Source of the DNA: Pseudomonas sp. stari2
GTDB taxonomy: Bacteria > Pseudomonadota > Gammaproteobacteria > Pseudomonadales > Pseudomonadaceae
Assembly (NCBI RefSeq): GCF_040760005.1
Contig: NZ_CP099760.1
Location: 3,963,501 to 4,027,500, forward strand
Length of the DNA: 64,000 bases
Direction of reading: 5' to 3'
Shown here: positions 24,658 through 34,032 of the stretch, piece by piece
How the letters are laid out: each line of letters opens with the position of its first letter
How positions within the stretch are numbered: the stretch's first letter is position 1
The notes under the pieces: model-generated
Told to the model about the DNA's origin: nothing
The model's input: only the letters and a program-made list of their open reading frames with translations
Databases searched by the model: none
Program-made: the position numbers and the translations under genes

Positions 24658-26021
24658 CCTCGATCCGTCGTCGTACCCTGACCCTGATAACCGGCCTCCT
24701 GCTTGCCGGCCTGTTGGTACTCAGCGTGTTCAACCTGCACGACAGCAACCATGAAATCGCCGAAGTCTACGACGCGCAACTGGCGCAGAACGCGCGTCTG
24801 CTGCAGGGCGTCATGCGCATGCCTTTGACGGGGCACGAACACGCGGACCTGTACCGCGCCTTCAACGCTGCGCTGGCTGAAGGGGTCCCTCGGGGCGACG
24901 GTCATCCCTATGAGCGAAAGCTCGCCTTTCAGGTGTGGAACGCCAGGGGCGAGGTATTGGTACACACCGCCAGCGCACCGACTTTCACCACGCCACCGTC
25001 CCAGCCTGGCTTCAGCGATGTGGTGGACCTTGACCAGCGCCAGTGGCGAGCCTTCATCCTCGAAGACCCGCAGAACGGTTTCCGTATCTGGGCCGGCGAA
25101 CGCAGTGATGTCCGTGCCGACCTGGTCGACCGCATCGTCCGTCACACGCTATGGCCGAACGTAGTCGGCAGCCTGATCCTCGCGGCAATGGTCTGGCTCG
25201 CCATCGGCTGGGGGCTCAAGCCCCTGGCCAATATGGCGGCGACACTTCGTGCCCGGCACAGTGGTTCCCTCGAGCCCTTGCAACTGACGCCGTTGCCCAG
25301 CGAGCTGGAACCCATGCAGGCGGCGCTCAATCGCATGCTTGCGCAGATTCAGGAAGTACTGGGGCGCGAACGTCGCTTCATCGCCGATGCCGCCCATGAG
25401 ATGCGCACGCCGCTCGCCGTGTTGCGTTTGCATGCGCAAAACCTGCAGGAAGCCGGCACCGAAAAGGAGCGGCGCGAATCGCTGGATTTCCTGATCGCAG
25501 GCGTGGACCGCACCAGCCGCCTGGTCAACCAGCTGCTGACCATGGCCCGCCTGGAGCCCAAGGCTGACGCGCCCGTCCACCCACGAATCGACCTCGGCGA
25601 AACCGTGCGCAACACGCTGGTGCAACTTGCGCCGTGGCTGCTGAGCCGGCATCTGGAAGTGGCATTCGATACCAGCGACCACCCTTTCAACGTTTACGCC
25701 GATGCGGCCGTCATCGACATCGCGCTGAACAACCTGATCACCAATGCCGCCAATTTCTCACCCGAGCATGGCGTGATTTCAGTGTTTCTTCATCAGGCAG
25801 ACGGCTTCTATCACCTGAGTGTCGAGGACCAGGGGCCAGGCATTGATGAAGCGGACAGGCCCCGGTTGTTCGAGCGCTTTTACAGTCGTGGCAATCCGCA
25901 GGGGGCAGGACTGGGATTGGCCATCGTCAATACCATCGCAACGCGCTTGCACGGACGCATCACGCTGGCCAACCGGGCAGAGGGCGGGTTACGGGCGACG
26001 TTGTCGATTCCGGTCGGCTGA
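24654..26021 (+). CDS. Sensor histidine kinase, QseC-like
   Basis: A 455-residue inner-membrane kinase. Helix 1 (residues 10-27), a periplasmic domain of about 135 residues, helix 2 (LWPNVVGSLILAAMVWLAIGW cut to VVGSLILAAMVWLAIGW), then HAMP-like and kinase domains. The phospho-acceptor is H in FIADAAHEMRTPLAVLRL; ATP-binding boxes are NNLITNAANFS, DQGPGIDEADR and GAGLGLAIVNTIA. It forms a pair with the upstream regulator (4-nt overlap). The periplasmic region has no obvious metal-binding motif, so the signal is unknown. Confidence 0.92.
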   Translation: MTSIRRRTLTLITGLLLAGLLVLSVFNLHDSNHEIAEVYDAQLAQNARLLQGVMRMPLTGHEHADLYRAFNAALAEGVPRGDGHPYERKLAFQVWNARGEVLVHTASAPTFTTPPSQPGFSDVVDLDQRQWRAFILEDPQNGFRIWAGERSDVRADLVDRIVRHTLWPNVVGSLILAAMVWLAIGWGLKPLANMAATLRARHSGSLEPLQLTPLPSELEPMQAALNRMLAQIQEVLGRERRFIADAAHEMRTPLAVLRLHAQNLQEAGTEKERRESLDFLIAGVDRTSRLVNQLLTMARLEPKADAPVHPRIDLGETVRNTLVQLAPWLLSRHLEVAFDTSDHPFNVYADAAVIDIALNNLITNAANFSPEHGVISVFLHQADGFYHLSVEDQGPGIDEADRPRLFERFYSRGNPQGAGLGLAIVNTIATRLHGRITLANRAEGGLRATLSIPVG

Positions 26022-26052
26022 GTATTGCGCGGTTTGCCGTTCAGAAGAGAAA

Positions 26053-27315
26053 TCAAGATGACACGATTGGCCGTGCGGCAGCGTTTGACTCGGCGGATTC
26101 CATTCGGGAGCGCGGCAAGGTTTCCGGCACCGCCACCCAAAGCAGCACCAGCGCTGCCATCGCCACCGTCGCCAACGTCAGAAACGCAGCGCTGTAGCCT
26201 GCCTCCTGAACCACAATCCCCGCCAGGCTGTTGCTCAATGCCGCCCCCAGACCGAACACCGTCGAAATCGCCCCGAGGCTGACGTTGAAGTGCCCGGTCC
26301 CCTGCGTCAGGTCTTTCACCACCACCGGAAACAGCGCGCCGAAAATCCCCGCGCCGATACCATCGAGCAGTTGCACCGAAACCAGCCACCACGGATCGTT
26401 GGACAGCACATACAACACACCGCGCAGCGGCAGGATCAGAAAACCCGCCAGTAGCAAAGGCTTGCGCCCCCACAGGTCGGCTTTCGCCCCCACCAGCAGC
26501 GCAACCGGCACCATCACCAGTTGCGCCGCGATGATGCAGGCGGACGTGAGCGGCGTGGCCATCTGCAGATTGGCCTGTGCCAGTTTTTGACTCACCAGCG
26601 GCAACATCGCCGCATTCGCCAGATGAAACAGCGCACAGCAAATTGCGAACATCAGCAGCGGCCGGTTAGTGAGCAATACGGAAAGCCCCGAAGGCTGCTT
26701 GCCCTGCCCCGATTCGCTGGGTGAAAGACCTCGTGCGAGATCGTGGTCAATGGCGTCGGCCGATACGAACGAGACGGCAATCACACTGGCCAGCGCCATG
26801 ACCGCCATCAAATAAAACACCGCGACCGGGCCGAACAGATACGCGGACAAACCGGCCAGCAGTGCGGCGCAGGCGTTGCCGGCGTGGTTGAAGGTTTCGT
26901 TGCGTCCGGTTCTTCGCGTGAAGGCGCGAGGCCCGGTGATCCCGAGAGTGATTGCGCAAATGGCCGGGGCGAAGATCGATGCGGCAGCGGCACTGATGGC
27001 TTGCGTCACAGCCACCAGGCTGAAAGAAGTCACGAACGGCAGCAGCAGACAGCTTCCGGTCACCACCAGCGCAGCAATCGCGATCAATGCCCGTTTGCAG
27101 CGTGTGCTGTCGACCAGCGCGCCCGCCGGGGTTTGGGTGATGAGCGCGGCGATCCCGGCAATCGTCATGACCAGCCCGATACTCGCCGGCTCCCAGTGGT
27201 GAACCGCCAGCAGATAAATCGCCAGATAAGGACCGAGCCCGTCGCGTACGTCGGCGAGGAAGAAATTCAGGCTGTCGAGGGACAGGTTATTGCGGCGATC
27301 AAGGTGAGTGGCCAC
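26053..27315 (-). CDS. MFS transporter
   Basis: A 420-residue, twelve-helix major facilitator carrier. Motif A-like loops follow helix 2 (TPAGALVDSTRCKRALI) and helix 8 (LLVGAKADLWGRKPLLL). The N-terminal LDSLNFFLADVRDGLGPYLA resembles a subgroup of uncharacterised proteobacterial MFS proteins. It converges on the QseC-like kinase gene with 31 bp between stops. No substrate can be named. Confidence 0.88.
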   Translation of the reverse strand: MATHLDRRNNLSLDSLNFFLADVRDGLGPYLAIYLLAVHHWEPASIGLVMTIAGIAALITQTPAGALVDSTRCKRALIAIAALVVTGSCLLLPFVTSFSLVAVTQAISAAAASIFAPAICAITLGITGPRAFTRRTGRNETFNHAGNACAALLAGLSAYLFGPVAVFYLMAVMALASVIAVSFVSADAIDHDLARGLSPSESGQGKQPSGLSVLLTNRPLLMFAICCALFHLANAAMLPLVSQKLAQANLQMATPLTSACIIAAQLVMVPVALLVGAKADLWGRKPLLLAGFLILPLRGVLYVLSNDPWWLVSVQLLDGIGAGIFGALFPVVVKDLTQGTGHFNVSLGAISTVFGLGAALSNSLAGIVVQEAGYSAAFLTLATVAMAALVLLWVAVPETLPRSRMESAESNAAARPIVSS

Positions 27316-27414
27316 GGGAAGCGTCTTCGTTGTCGAGGTTCTGCGAGATGACTCAACCTCCGCAATTTGAATGACCTTTTGCCGGGCGTTTTAGTTGCAT
27401 GAAACAGCCGTCCT

Positions 27415-28302
27415 TTACCGGCCCATCAACAGTTCGCGCTCGCCTTCACACAACCCCACCACATAATCCCAAACCACCCGTAACCGCACCGACTTGTGCA
27501 ACTCCCGCCGAGTGCTGATCCAGTAACTGCGCTCGATGCTCTCGTCCGGCAACAGTGCCACCAGATCAGGATCGGCCGCCGCCATATAACAAGGCAGCAC
27601 CGCAATCCCCAGCCCCGAACGCGCTGCCTGTTGCTGGGCGATCACGCTGGTGCTGTGAAACACCACGCGCGGATTGCGGCAGAAGCTGTTGAGAAACATC
27701 AGCTCCTGACTGAACAGCAGATCATCGACATAGCCGATCCACGCATGCCGCCCGAGATCCTCGCGACTGCGCAGCGGCGGCGCGCTGTCGAGATAAACGC
27801 GGCTGGCATAGAGCGCAAGCCGGTAATCGGTGAGTTTGCGGGTGACCAGCATGTCTGCCGCCGGCCGTTCGAGATGAATGCTGATTTCCGCCTCGCGGTT
27901 GAGGATGCTGACGAAGCGCGGCACCGCCACCAGTTCCACTTCCAGCCCCGGATAGCGCTCGAACAGCCCGATCATGCGGCTGGCGAGAAACATGATGCCC
28001 AGCCCTTCCGTCACGCCGACGCGGATTTTGCCCAGCGGCGCGGTGGACTGGGTGATTTCTTCCTGGGCCAGCAGCGCGACGTTTTCCATGGCTTCGGCGT
28101 GTTTGAGCAGCGCCTCCCCCGCCGGGGTCATTTCGTAGCCTTGGGCATGCTGGACGAACAGCGCGGTGCCGAGGCTTTTTTCGATGGCCTCGATATGCCG
28201 GGCGACGGTGGCGTGGGTGGTGTTCAGGCGGCGGGCGGCCGTGAGCAAGCGACCGCTGCGTTGCAGCTCAAGAAAGAACCGCAGGTCGTTCCAGTCGAAC
28301 AT
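27415..28302 (-). CDS. LysR-family transcriptional regulator
   Basis: A 295-residue LysR regulator: winged helix at residues 1-60 (FFLELQRSGRLLTAARRLN, HATVARHIEAIEKSLG) and an effector-binding domain. I chose the ATG at 28302 (MFDWNDLRFFLEL), the usual start of this subgroup; the frame runs on to 28350. It is divergent from the GMC oxidoreductase gene across 133 bp containing TTAAC/CTAAC repeats (CTAACATTC, TTAACGAAAG, CTAACAACT), which are plausible regulator sites. It likely controls the oxidoreductase and the carrier behind it. Confidence 0.9.
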   Translation of the reverse strand: MFDWNDLRFFLELQRSGRLLTAARRLNTTHATVARHIEAIEKSLGTALFVQHAQGYEMTPAGEALLKHAEAMENVALLAQEEITQSTAPLGKIRVGVTEGLGIMFLASRMIGLFERYPGLEVELVAVPRFVSILNREAEISIHLERPAADMLVTRKLTDYRLALYASRVYLDSAPPLRSREDLGRHAWIGYVDDLLFSQELMFLNSFCRNPRVVFHSTSVIAQQQAARSGLGIAVLPCYMAAADPDLVALLPDESIERSYWISTRRELHKSVRLRVVWDYVVGLCEGERELLMGR

Positions 28303-28435
28303 GGCTTGTCCTTGTGGGCTATCGTCAGGAAGCGCTGTTTGAAAACGCACAGCGGCTGCGCAAAAACTAACATTCTTTTAACGAAAGCTAACAACTAGGA
28401 TGACTGACAACAAAAACAATAAGCGAGGTCAGGGA

Positions 28436-30082
28436 ATGCAGACTTCCCTTGATGAATTCGATTACATCGTGGTCGGCGCCGGGCCGGCCGGGTGTTTGCT
28501 GGCCAATCGACTGTCGGCGGATCCGCAGCAGCGCGTACTGTTGCTGGAGGCCGGCGGGCGCGACAACTACCCGTGGATTCACATCCCCGTGGGTTACCTG
28601 TTCTGCATCGGCAACCCGCGCACCGACTGGTGCTTCAAGACCGAAGAACAACCGGGCCTCAATGGCCGCGCGCTGAGTTATCCGCGCGGCAAGGTGCTGG
28701 GTGGCTGTTCGTCGATCAACGGCATGATCTACATGCGTGGGCAGGCCAATGACTATGACGGTTGGGCCGCCGAGGGCAATCCGGGATGGGCCTGGAGCGA
28801 TGTTCTGCCGCTGTTCAAGCAGAGCGAAAACCACTTCGCCGGCGCGGCGGATTTCCATGGCGACCAGGGTGAATGGCGGGTCGAACGCCAGCGCCTGTCA
28901 TGGCCGATTCTCGATGCGTTTCGCAACGCTGCCGAACAGAGCGGCATCGCCAGCATCGATGACTTCAACCAGGGCGACAACGAGGGCTGCGGTTACTTTC
29001 AGGTCAACCAGAAGGCCGGGGTGCGCTGGAATGCGGCGAAGGCTTTTCTGAAGCCGATTCGCGATCGGGCCAATCTCACGGTGTTGACCGACGTCGAGGT
29101 GGATCGCGTGTTGTTCGAGGACGGTCGCGCCTCGAAGGTCAGCGCCCGTTTGCAGGGTCAGGTGAAAAGCTTCAAGGCGCGCAAGGAGATTGTGTTGTGC
29201 GCCGGCTCCATAGGATCGCCGAGCATTCTGCAACGCTCCGGAATCGGCCCGCGTCCGCTGCTGGAAAAGCTCGGTATCGGCGTGGTGCATGAACTGCCGG
29301 GCGTCGGCGGCAATCTGCAGGATCACCTGCAACTGCGGCTGATCTACAAACTGGAAAATGCCCGCACCCTCAACCAGATCGCCGGCAGCGTGTGGGGCAA
29401 GATGGGCATGGGCCTGCGCTATCTGTATGACCGCAGCGGGCCGTTGTCGATGGCGCCGAGTCAGTTGGGCGCGTTTGCCCGCTCAGGGCCGGAACAGACC
29501 TCGGCCAACCTCGAATACCACGTGCAGCCGCTGTCGCTGGAGCGCTTTGGCGAACCGCTGCACAGCTTCCCCGCGTTCACCGCATCGGTGTGTGATTTGC
29601 GGCCGCAGAGCCGTGGCCGCATCGAGATTCGCTCCGCCGATCCGCAAGCAGCGCCGTTGATTCAGCCCAATTACCTCAGTCACCCCGAAGACCTGCGCGT
29701 GGCCGCCGATGCGATCCGTCTGACCCGGCGCATCGTCAGCGCCCCGGCCCTGCAAGCCTTCAACCCGGTGGAGTACCTGCCCGGTGCCAGCCTGCAAACC
29801 GAGGAGCAACTGCACGAGGCGGCGGCGAAGATCGGCACGACGATTTTCCACCCGGTCGGCACTTGTCGCATGGGCAACGACGCGGACGCGGTGGTCGATG
29901 CGCAGTTGCGGGTGCATGGCGTGCCGGGGCTGCGAATTGCCGATGCGTCGATCATGCCGCGCATTACCTCCGGCAACACCTGTTCGCCTACGCTGATGAT
30001 TGCTGAAAAAGCGGCACAGCTGATGCTCAACCCCGAGACAAGGAACATCACACCGAAAACGGAAATGGCCCACACCCTGTAG
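28436..30082 (+). CDS. GMC-family FAD-dependent oxidoreductase (choline/alcohol dehydrogenase-like)
   Basis: A 548-residue flavoenzyme of the glucose-methanol-choline family, predicted to oxidise an alcohol. FAD motif DYIVVGAGPAGCLLANRLS lies at residues 8-26; the GMC signatures are KVLGGCSSINGMIYMRG and CAGSIGSPSILQRSGIGP. Near the C-terminus are HPVGTCRMG and GNTCSPTLMIAEKAA, where the catalytic histidine normally sits. The ATG at 28436 follows AGGTCAGGGA; an earlier ATG at 28400 lacks a ribosome site. With the MHS carrier 70 nt downstream it looks like an uptake-and-oxidation unit. Choline itself is unlikely without betB/betI nearby. Confidence 0.9.
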   Translation: MQTSLDEFDYIVVGAGPAGCLLANRLSADPQQRVLLLEAGGRDNYPWIHIPVGYLFCIGNPRTDWCFKTEEQPGLNGRALSYPRGKVLGGCSSINGMIYMRGQANDYDGWAAEGNPGWAWSDVLPLFKQSENHFAGAADFHGDQGEWRVERQRLSWPILDAFRNAAEQSGIASIDDFNQGDNEGCGYFQVNQKAGVRWNAAKAFLKPIRDRANLTVLTDVEVDRVLFEDGRASKVSARLQGQVKSFKARKEIVLCAGSIGSPSILQRSGIGPRPLLEKLGIGVVHELPGVGGNLQDHLQLRLIYKLENARTLNQIAGSVWGKMGMGLRYLYDRSGPLSMAPSQLGAFARSGPEQTSANLEYHVQPLSLERFGEPLHSFPAFTASVCDLRPQSRGRIEIRSADPQAAPLIQPNYLSHPEDLRVAADAIRLTRRIVSAPALQAFNPVEYLPGASLQTEEQLHEAAAKIGTTIFHPVGTCRMGNDADAVVDAQLRVHGVPGLRIADASIMPRITSGNTCSPTLMIAEKAAQLMLNPETRNITPKTEMAHTL

Positions 30083-30152
30083 ACATCGCGCATCACCCGG
30101 ACACGCAACACCAGTGGAAACAACAAAAACAATCACTGTGAGGGATACCGAT

Positions 30153-31775
30153 ATGTCAGAACACGCTCAGCCGCTGGACGCCGTGCGCAGCACGGACGCC
30201 GGCTCCGATACCCGAAAGGTCATCTTCGCCTCGTCCCTGGGGACGGTGTTCGAGTGGTATGACTTCTTTCTCTACGGCGCCCTGGCGGCGGTGATCAGCA
30301 AGCAGTTCTTCGCCGGGGTCAACGACACCACGGCGTTCATCTTCGCGCTGATGGCGTTTGCCGCAGGCTTCATCGTGCGGCCGTTCGGGGCGCTGGTGTT
30401 CGGTCGGTTGGGGGACATGATCGGGCGCAAATACACGTTCCTTGCGACCATCATCCTGATGGGCGTAGCGACGTTCGCCGTGGGCCTGCTGCCGACCTAC
30501 GCCAGCATCGGCATTGCTGCGCCGATCATTCTGGTGGTGCTGCGCATGCTTCAGGGCCTGGCTCTTGGCGGCGAGTATGGTGGGGCCGCGACTTACGTGG
30601 CGGAACACGCGCCGATCGGCAAACGCGGTTTTAATACCAGCTGGATTCAATCCACCGCGACCCTCGGTCTGTTGCTGTCGCTGCTGGTCGTTCTCGGTTG
30701 CCGCTACTTCACCGGTGACCAGTTCGAAGTCTGGGGCTGGCGTATTCCGTTCCTGCTGTCGATCGTGCTGCTGGGGATTTCCACCTGGATTCGCCTGAGC
30801 CTGCACGAGTCGCCGGCCTATCTGAAAATGAAAGAGGAAGGCAAGGCCAGCAAGGCGCCGATCCGCGAATCCTTCGGCAAATGGGAAAACCTCAAAGTCG
30901 TGCTGATCGCCCTGTTCAGCATCAACGCCGGGCAAGCGGTGACCTTCTACGCCGCGCAGTTCTACGTACTGTTCTTCCTCACCCAATTCCTGAAAATGGA
31001 CCCGGCGGTGGCCAACAGTCTGCTGATCATCAGCGTAGTGATCGGCGCACCGTTCTTCATCATTTTCGGCTGGCTATCGGACAAGGTCGGACGCAAACCG
31101 GTGCTGATGCTTGGCTTGCTGCTGGCCACCGCGCTGTACTTCCCGATTTTCAAATCCCTGGCCCAATATGCCAACCCGGCCATCGACCACGCCAGCCAAC
31201 AGGCGCCGATCACCGTTGTCGCAGACCCGGCCACCTGCACCTTCCAGTTCGATCCGGTGGGCAAGGCCAAATTCGACAGCCCGTGCGACAAGGTCAAGAC
31301 CTTCCTGGTCAAGCAAGGCCTACCCTACTCCAGCGTCGCAGCGCCTGCCGGCAGCGCGGTGCAAGTGAGCGTCGGCGATGTGAAAATCGACGGCTTCGAC
31401 GAGGCCGCCCTGCGCGGCGCAATCACCCTCGCCGGCTATCCACAACAGGCTGATATGCAGCAGATCAACAAGCCGATGATCGTGGCCCTGATCGTCGCGC
31501 TGATCATCATCTCTGCCATGTGCTATGGCCCACTCGCAGCACTGATGGTCGAACTGTTCCCGACCCGCATCCGCTACACCTCGATGTCCCTGCCGTACCA
31601 CATCGGCAACGGCTGGTTCGGCGGTTTCCTGCCGACCGTGTCGTTTGCGCTGGTGGTGTACACCGGGGATATTTTCTACGGGCTGTGGTACCCGGTGCTG
31701 ATTACCGGGGTGAGCCTGGTGGTGGGGATGATCTGCCTGCGTGAGACGAAGAATATCGATCTGGACAAGAACTGA
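30153..31775 (+). CDS. MHS-family MFS transporter with extended loop
   Basis: A 540-residue symporter of the metabolite:H+ symporter (MHS) branch of MFS. Helix 1 is FASSLGTVFEWYDFFLYG, the typical MHS start, and the loop after helix 2 is FGRLGDMIGRKYTFL. Between helices in the second half there is an insertion of about 100 residues (roughly 335-435; DPATCTFQFDPVGKAKF, then DKVKTFLVKQGLPYSS) with two cysteines, probably periplasmic. This longer form exists in related carriers. The upstream GMC oxidoreductase suggests it imports that enzyme's substrate. Confidence 0.88.
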   Translation: MSEHAQPLDAVRSTDAGSDTRKVIFASSLGTVFEWYDFFLYGALAAVISKQFFAGVNDTTAFIFALMAFAAGFIVRPFGALVFGRLGDMIGRKYTFLATIILMGVATFAVGLLPTYASIGIAAPIILVVLRMLQGLALGGEYGGAATYVAEHAPIGKRGFNTSWIQSTATLGLLLSLLVVLGCRYFTGDQFEVWGWRIPFLLSIVLLGISTWIRLSLHESPAYLKMKEEGKASKAPIRESFGKWENLKVVLIALFSINAGQAVTFYAAQFYVLFFLTQFLKMDPAVANSLLIISVVIGAPFFIIFGWLSDKVGRKPVLMLGLLLATALYFPIFKSLAQYANPAIDHASQQAPITVVADPATCTFQFDPVGKAKFDSPCDKVKTFLVKQGLPYSSVAAPAGSAVQVSVGDVKIDGFDEAALRGAITLAGYPQQADMQQINKPMIVALIVALIIISAMCYGPLAALMVELFPTRIRYTSMSLPYHIGNGWFGGFLPTVSFALVVYTGDIFYGLWYPVLITGVSLVVGMICLRETKNIDLDKN

Positions 31776-31786
31776 TTGATCGGCGT

Positions 31787-31813
31787 GTGGCGAGGGCGCA
31801 ATGCCCTCGCCAC
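31787..31813. repeat. REP-like palindrome acting as terminator between convergent genes
   Basis: GTGGCGAGGGC, loop GCAAT, GCCCTCGCCAC: a perfect 11-bp stem of the P. fluorescens REP type, 11 nt after the MHS carrier stop and 12 nt before the end of the convergent DUF427 gene. Confidence 0.8.
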
Positions 31814-31824
31814 CCTGCGGCATT

Positions 31825-32193
31825 TCAGACCTCCGCCTCCAGCAATTCAAACTTCACCTGATCGGGATAAAACGCGACGTAGTCCTTGATCTGGCTGACC
31901 GAAATCTTTGGATGTTCGTACGTCCATACCGCATTCGCCCCTTCATGCCCCGGGACTTGCAGACTGAAATAGTTGGCATCGCCCTTGTACGGGCAATAAC
32001 TCGTGTGGTCGGTGCGGGCGAAGTACTTCTCGTCGATGTCTTCGCGGGGGATGTAGTAGACCGGCGGGTAATTGGCTTCGAGCAGTACCAGTGCTCGGGC
32101 CGAGGCGGCGACCTGGATGCCATGGAACTTAACCAACACACAACCTGGTTGCTCGGCGATGGTGATGACGGGGCTGGGACCGGAGGTTTTCAT
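31825..32193 (-). CDS. DUF427 domain-containing protein
   Basis: A 122-residue single-domain protein matching DUF427: VLLEANYPPVYYIPREDID, then the hallmark DHTSYCPYKGDANYFSL and WTYEHPKISVSQIKDYVAFY. The cysteine and lysine of the SYCPYKG motif are conserved in the family, whose biochemical activity is not established. It is soluble and appears monocistronic. Confidence 0.9.
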   Translation of the reverse strand: MKTSGPSPVITIAEQPGCVLVKFHGIQVAASARALVLLEANYPPVYYIPREDIDEKYFARTDHTSYCPYKGDANYFSLQVPGHEGANAVWTYEHPKISVSQIKDYVAFYPDQVKFELLEAEV

Positions 32194-32287
32194 CGGTTTC
32201 TCCTGACTGCGGCGAAGGGAGCGTTTCAGGTATAACCCATGCGACCGGATTACGCCGGGTTCGCAGCCGAACGGTTTTTCCGCCCAT

Positions 32288-32320
32288 AAAAAAACCGCGG
32301 CCGGCGAAGGCTGCGGTTTT
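32288..32320 (-). terminator. Rho-independent terminator of the serralysin gene
   Basis: Reading leftward: AAAACCGC-A-GCC, loop, GGC-C-GCGGTTTT followed by further Ts. It lies 27 nt past the stop of the protease gene. Confidence 0.8.
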
Positions 32321-32346
32321 CCCGTTTCAGATTGTCCGTTTTCAGA

Positions 32347-33753
32347 TCAGGCGACGATATCGGTCGACACGGCCTGCCCCACCACGCCCACCGCGAAGTC
32401 CACTGAGCCCTGGCCTGTCAGGTCGATCATCAGGCTGGTCTGGTTGGTCTCTGCGAAGTAAGTCAGGATCGCGTCACCCGCGTGGCCGGTGAAGCCGCTG
32501 ACGAAGTTCAGCGTGGCCGCGCCGGTGACAAACCCGGCGATGCCCGACAGGTCGATCTTGTCCAGGCCGCTGGTGAAATCCATGATCCAGTCCGGCGCGG
32601 TCATGGTCGAGTCGCTGGCTGCGCCGAATACGAAGGTGTCCGCGCCTTCACCGCCCCACAGCGTGTCACCGCCGCCACCGCCGTAGATGATGTCGTTGCC
32701 GGCACCGCCGATGAGTTCGTTGGCCGCGCTGTTGCCGATCAACAGGTCATTGCCCGAACCGCCGATGGCGTTTTCCACGGTCACGCCATAGGCGATGGAC
32801 ACGTTGCCCACCAGACCGCCGACGTCGGAGAACGAACCTTCGTTGAGGTTGATCTTCTGGTTCTGGCTGAAGCCGGAGAAGTCCAGGGTGTCGTTGCCGC
32901 CTCCATCCCACACTGAGAACACCACTTTGGAGGTGTTCGAAGTAGCGCTGTAGTAGTCGCGGTCGGCGTTGGAGTTGAAGCCGTACACGGTGTCATCGGC
33001 GCGGGTTTCGAAGTTGGCCCCGTAGAGTTTCTGCACGGCGACGATGTCGTCCAGCAATGGAGCCGAAGCGTAGGCGCCGCTGCCGTCCTTGCTGAAGTTT
33101 TGGTCGGTGTTGGCTTCGCTCCAGTAGCTCATCAGGCTGTAGCCACGGGTGTCTTCGGCGTATTTGGCGTCGTTGTAGGTCGGGCTGCCGTTGCCGGCGT
33201 TGTAGGCGCCCGGGTGCGACAGGCCGAGGGTGTGGCCGATTTCGTGGGTCAGGGTCTGACGCCCGTAGTTGTTGGTGTCCGGGGTCTTGTTGACCTGATA
33301 TTGATCGTTGATCAGGTACCACGACTGGCCGTCATAGCTGCTGCCCTGTGGCAGGTAGGCGAACGCCGCGCCGCCGGTGCTGACGTCGTAATTGCCAAAC
33401 GTCATGTGACCGTCGCCGCCCTTGCCTTCGGTGAAGGTGACTTTGGCCACGTCTGACCACGATTGCATCGACAGCACGGCCTGGGCTTTCTGCTGGGCGC
33501 TGAACTCGCTGAAGTTGCCGAGTTTCGGGTTGTAGTTCGACGGTTTGTCGGTCAGGAAGGTGTAAGTCAGATCAATCTTGCCGTCGGCATTCTTGTCCTG
33601 CCATGACATGCCCTTGCGCAGGATTTCGTCGGCGGCCTGGTCGGCGGTGAACGACGGTTTGCCGTTGACGGTCCCGGTGCCACGGTCATACAGGTGGCTG
33701 AAGGTGTCGACGGCGGTGAAGGCGCTGCTGGCCTGGGAGGAAGGTTGAGACAT
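32347..33753 (-). CDS. Serralysin-family alkaline metalloprotease (AprA-like)
   Basis: A 468-residue secreted zinc protease. It shows the zinc site [12 protein letters not shown] (H-E-x-x-H-x-x-G-x-x-H), the Met-turn SLMSYW, and calcium-binding RTX repeats ([33 protein letters not shown]). The C-terminus ends STDIVA, consistent with a type I secretion signal. The ATG at 33753 fits the length of AprA-like proteases; the extra N-terminal frame is unlikely. No aprI inhibitor or aprDEF exporter is adjacent, unlike the usual apr operon, so it must borrow an exporter. It is divergent from topB across 279 bp holding a LexA-like site. Confidence 0.92.
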   Translation of the reverse strand: MSQPSSQASSAFTAVDTFSHLYDRGTGTVNGKPSFTADQAADEILRKGMSWQDKNADGKIDLTYTFLTDKPSNYNPKLGNFSEFSAQQKAQAVLSMQSWSDVAKVTFTEGKGGDGHMTFGNYDVSTGGAAFAYLPQGSSYDGQSWYLINDQYQVNKTPDTNNYGRQTLTHEIGHTLGLSHPGAYNAGNGSPTYNDAKYAEDTRGYSLMSYWSEANTDQNFSKDGSGAYASAPLLDDIVAVQKLYGANFETRADDTVYGFNSNADRDYYSATSNTSKVVFSVWDGGGNDTLDFSGFSQNQKINLNEGSFSDVGGLVGNVSIAYGVTVENAIGGSGNDLLIGNSAANELIGGAGNDIIYGGGGGDTLWGGEGADTFVFGAASDSTMTAPDWIMDFTSGLDKIDLSGIAGFVTGAATLNFVSGFTGHAGDAILTYFAETNQTSLMIDLTGQGSVDFAVGVVGQAVSTDIVA

Positions 33754-33944
33754 GGTGTACGTCCTTGTTGCTGAAGAGTCAGTGTCAGACAGTAAAACGG
33801 CGATCTTCTGGCGAGATCGTCCTGTCACTCGCCCTGTTGAGGCGATTCGAACCTGACACAGTGCCAGTCGTGAGCGCCATTCAATTTCTCGATAGCGTCC
33901 CCGATTGCCCTGACGCGGACGGTCATTACCGGAAATCTTTTTAT

Positions 33945-33960
33945 CTGTATATCCATACAG
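33945..33960. promoter_or_regulatory. LexA (SOS) box candidate upstream of topB
   Basis: CTGTATATCCATACAG is a CTG-N10-CAG site with a perfect dyad, extended to TTATCTGTAT-ATCC-ATACAGATAA (10-bp arms). It closely fits gammaproteobacterial LexA boxes (CTGTATAT-type). It is 72 bp before the topB start and 191 bp before the divergent protease start. Confidence 0.65.
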
Positions 33961-34032
33961 ATAAAAGTTGCCCCGGCGCCCGACTCAGGCCATCCTGTGC
34001 GCCTCTTCGGGCAATGATCGACGACGGTGGTT

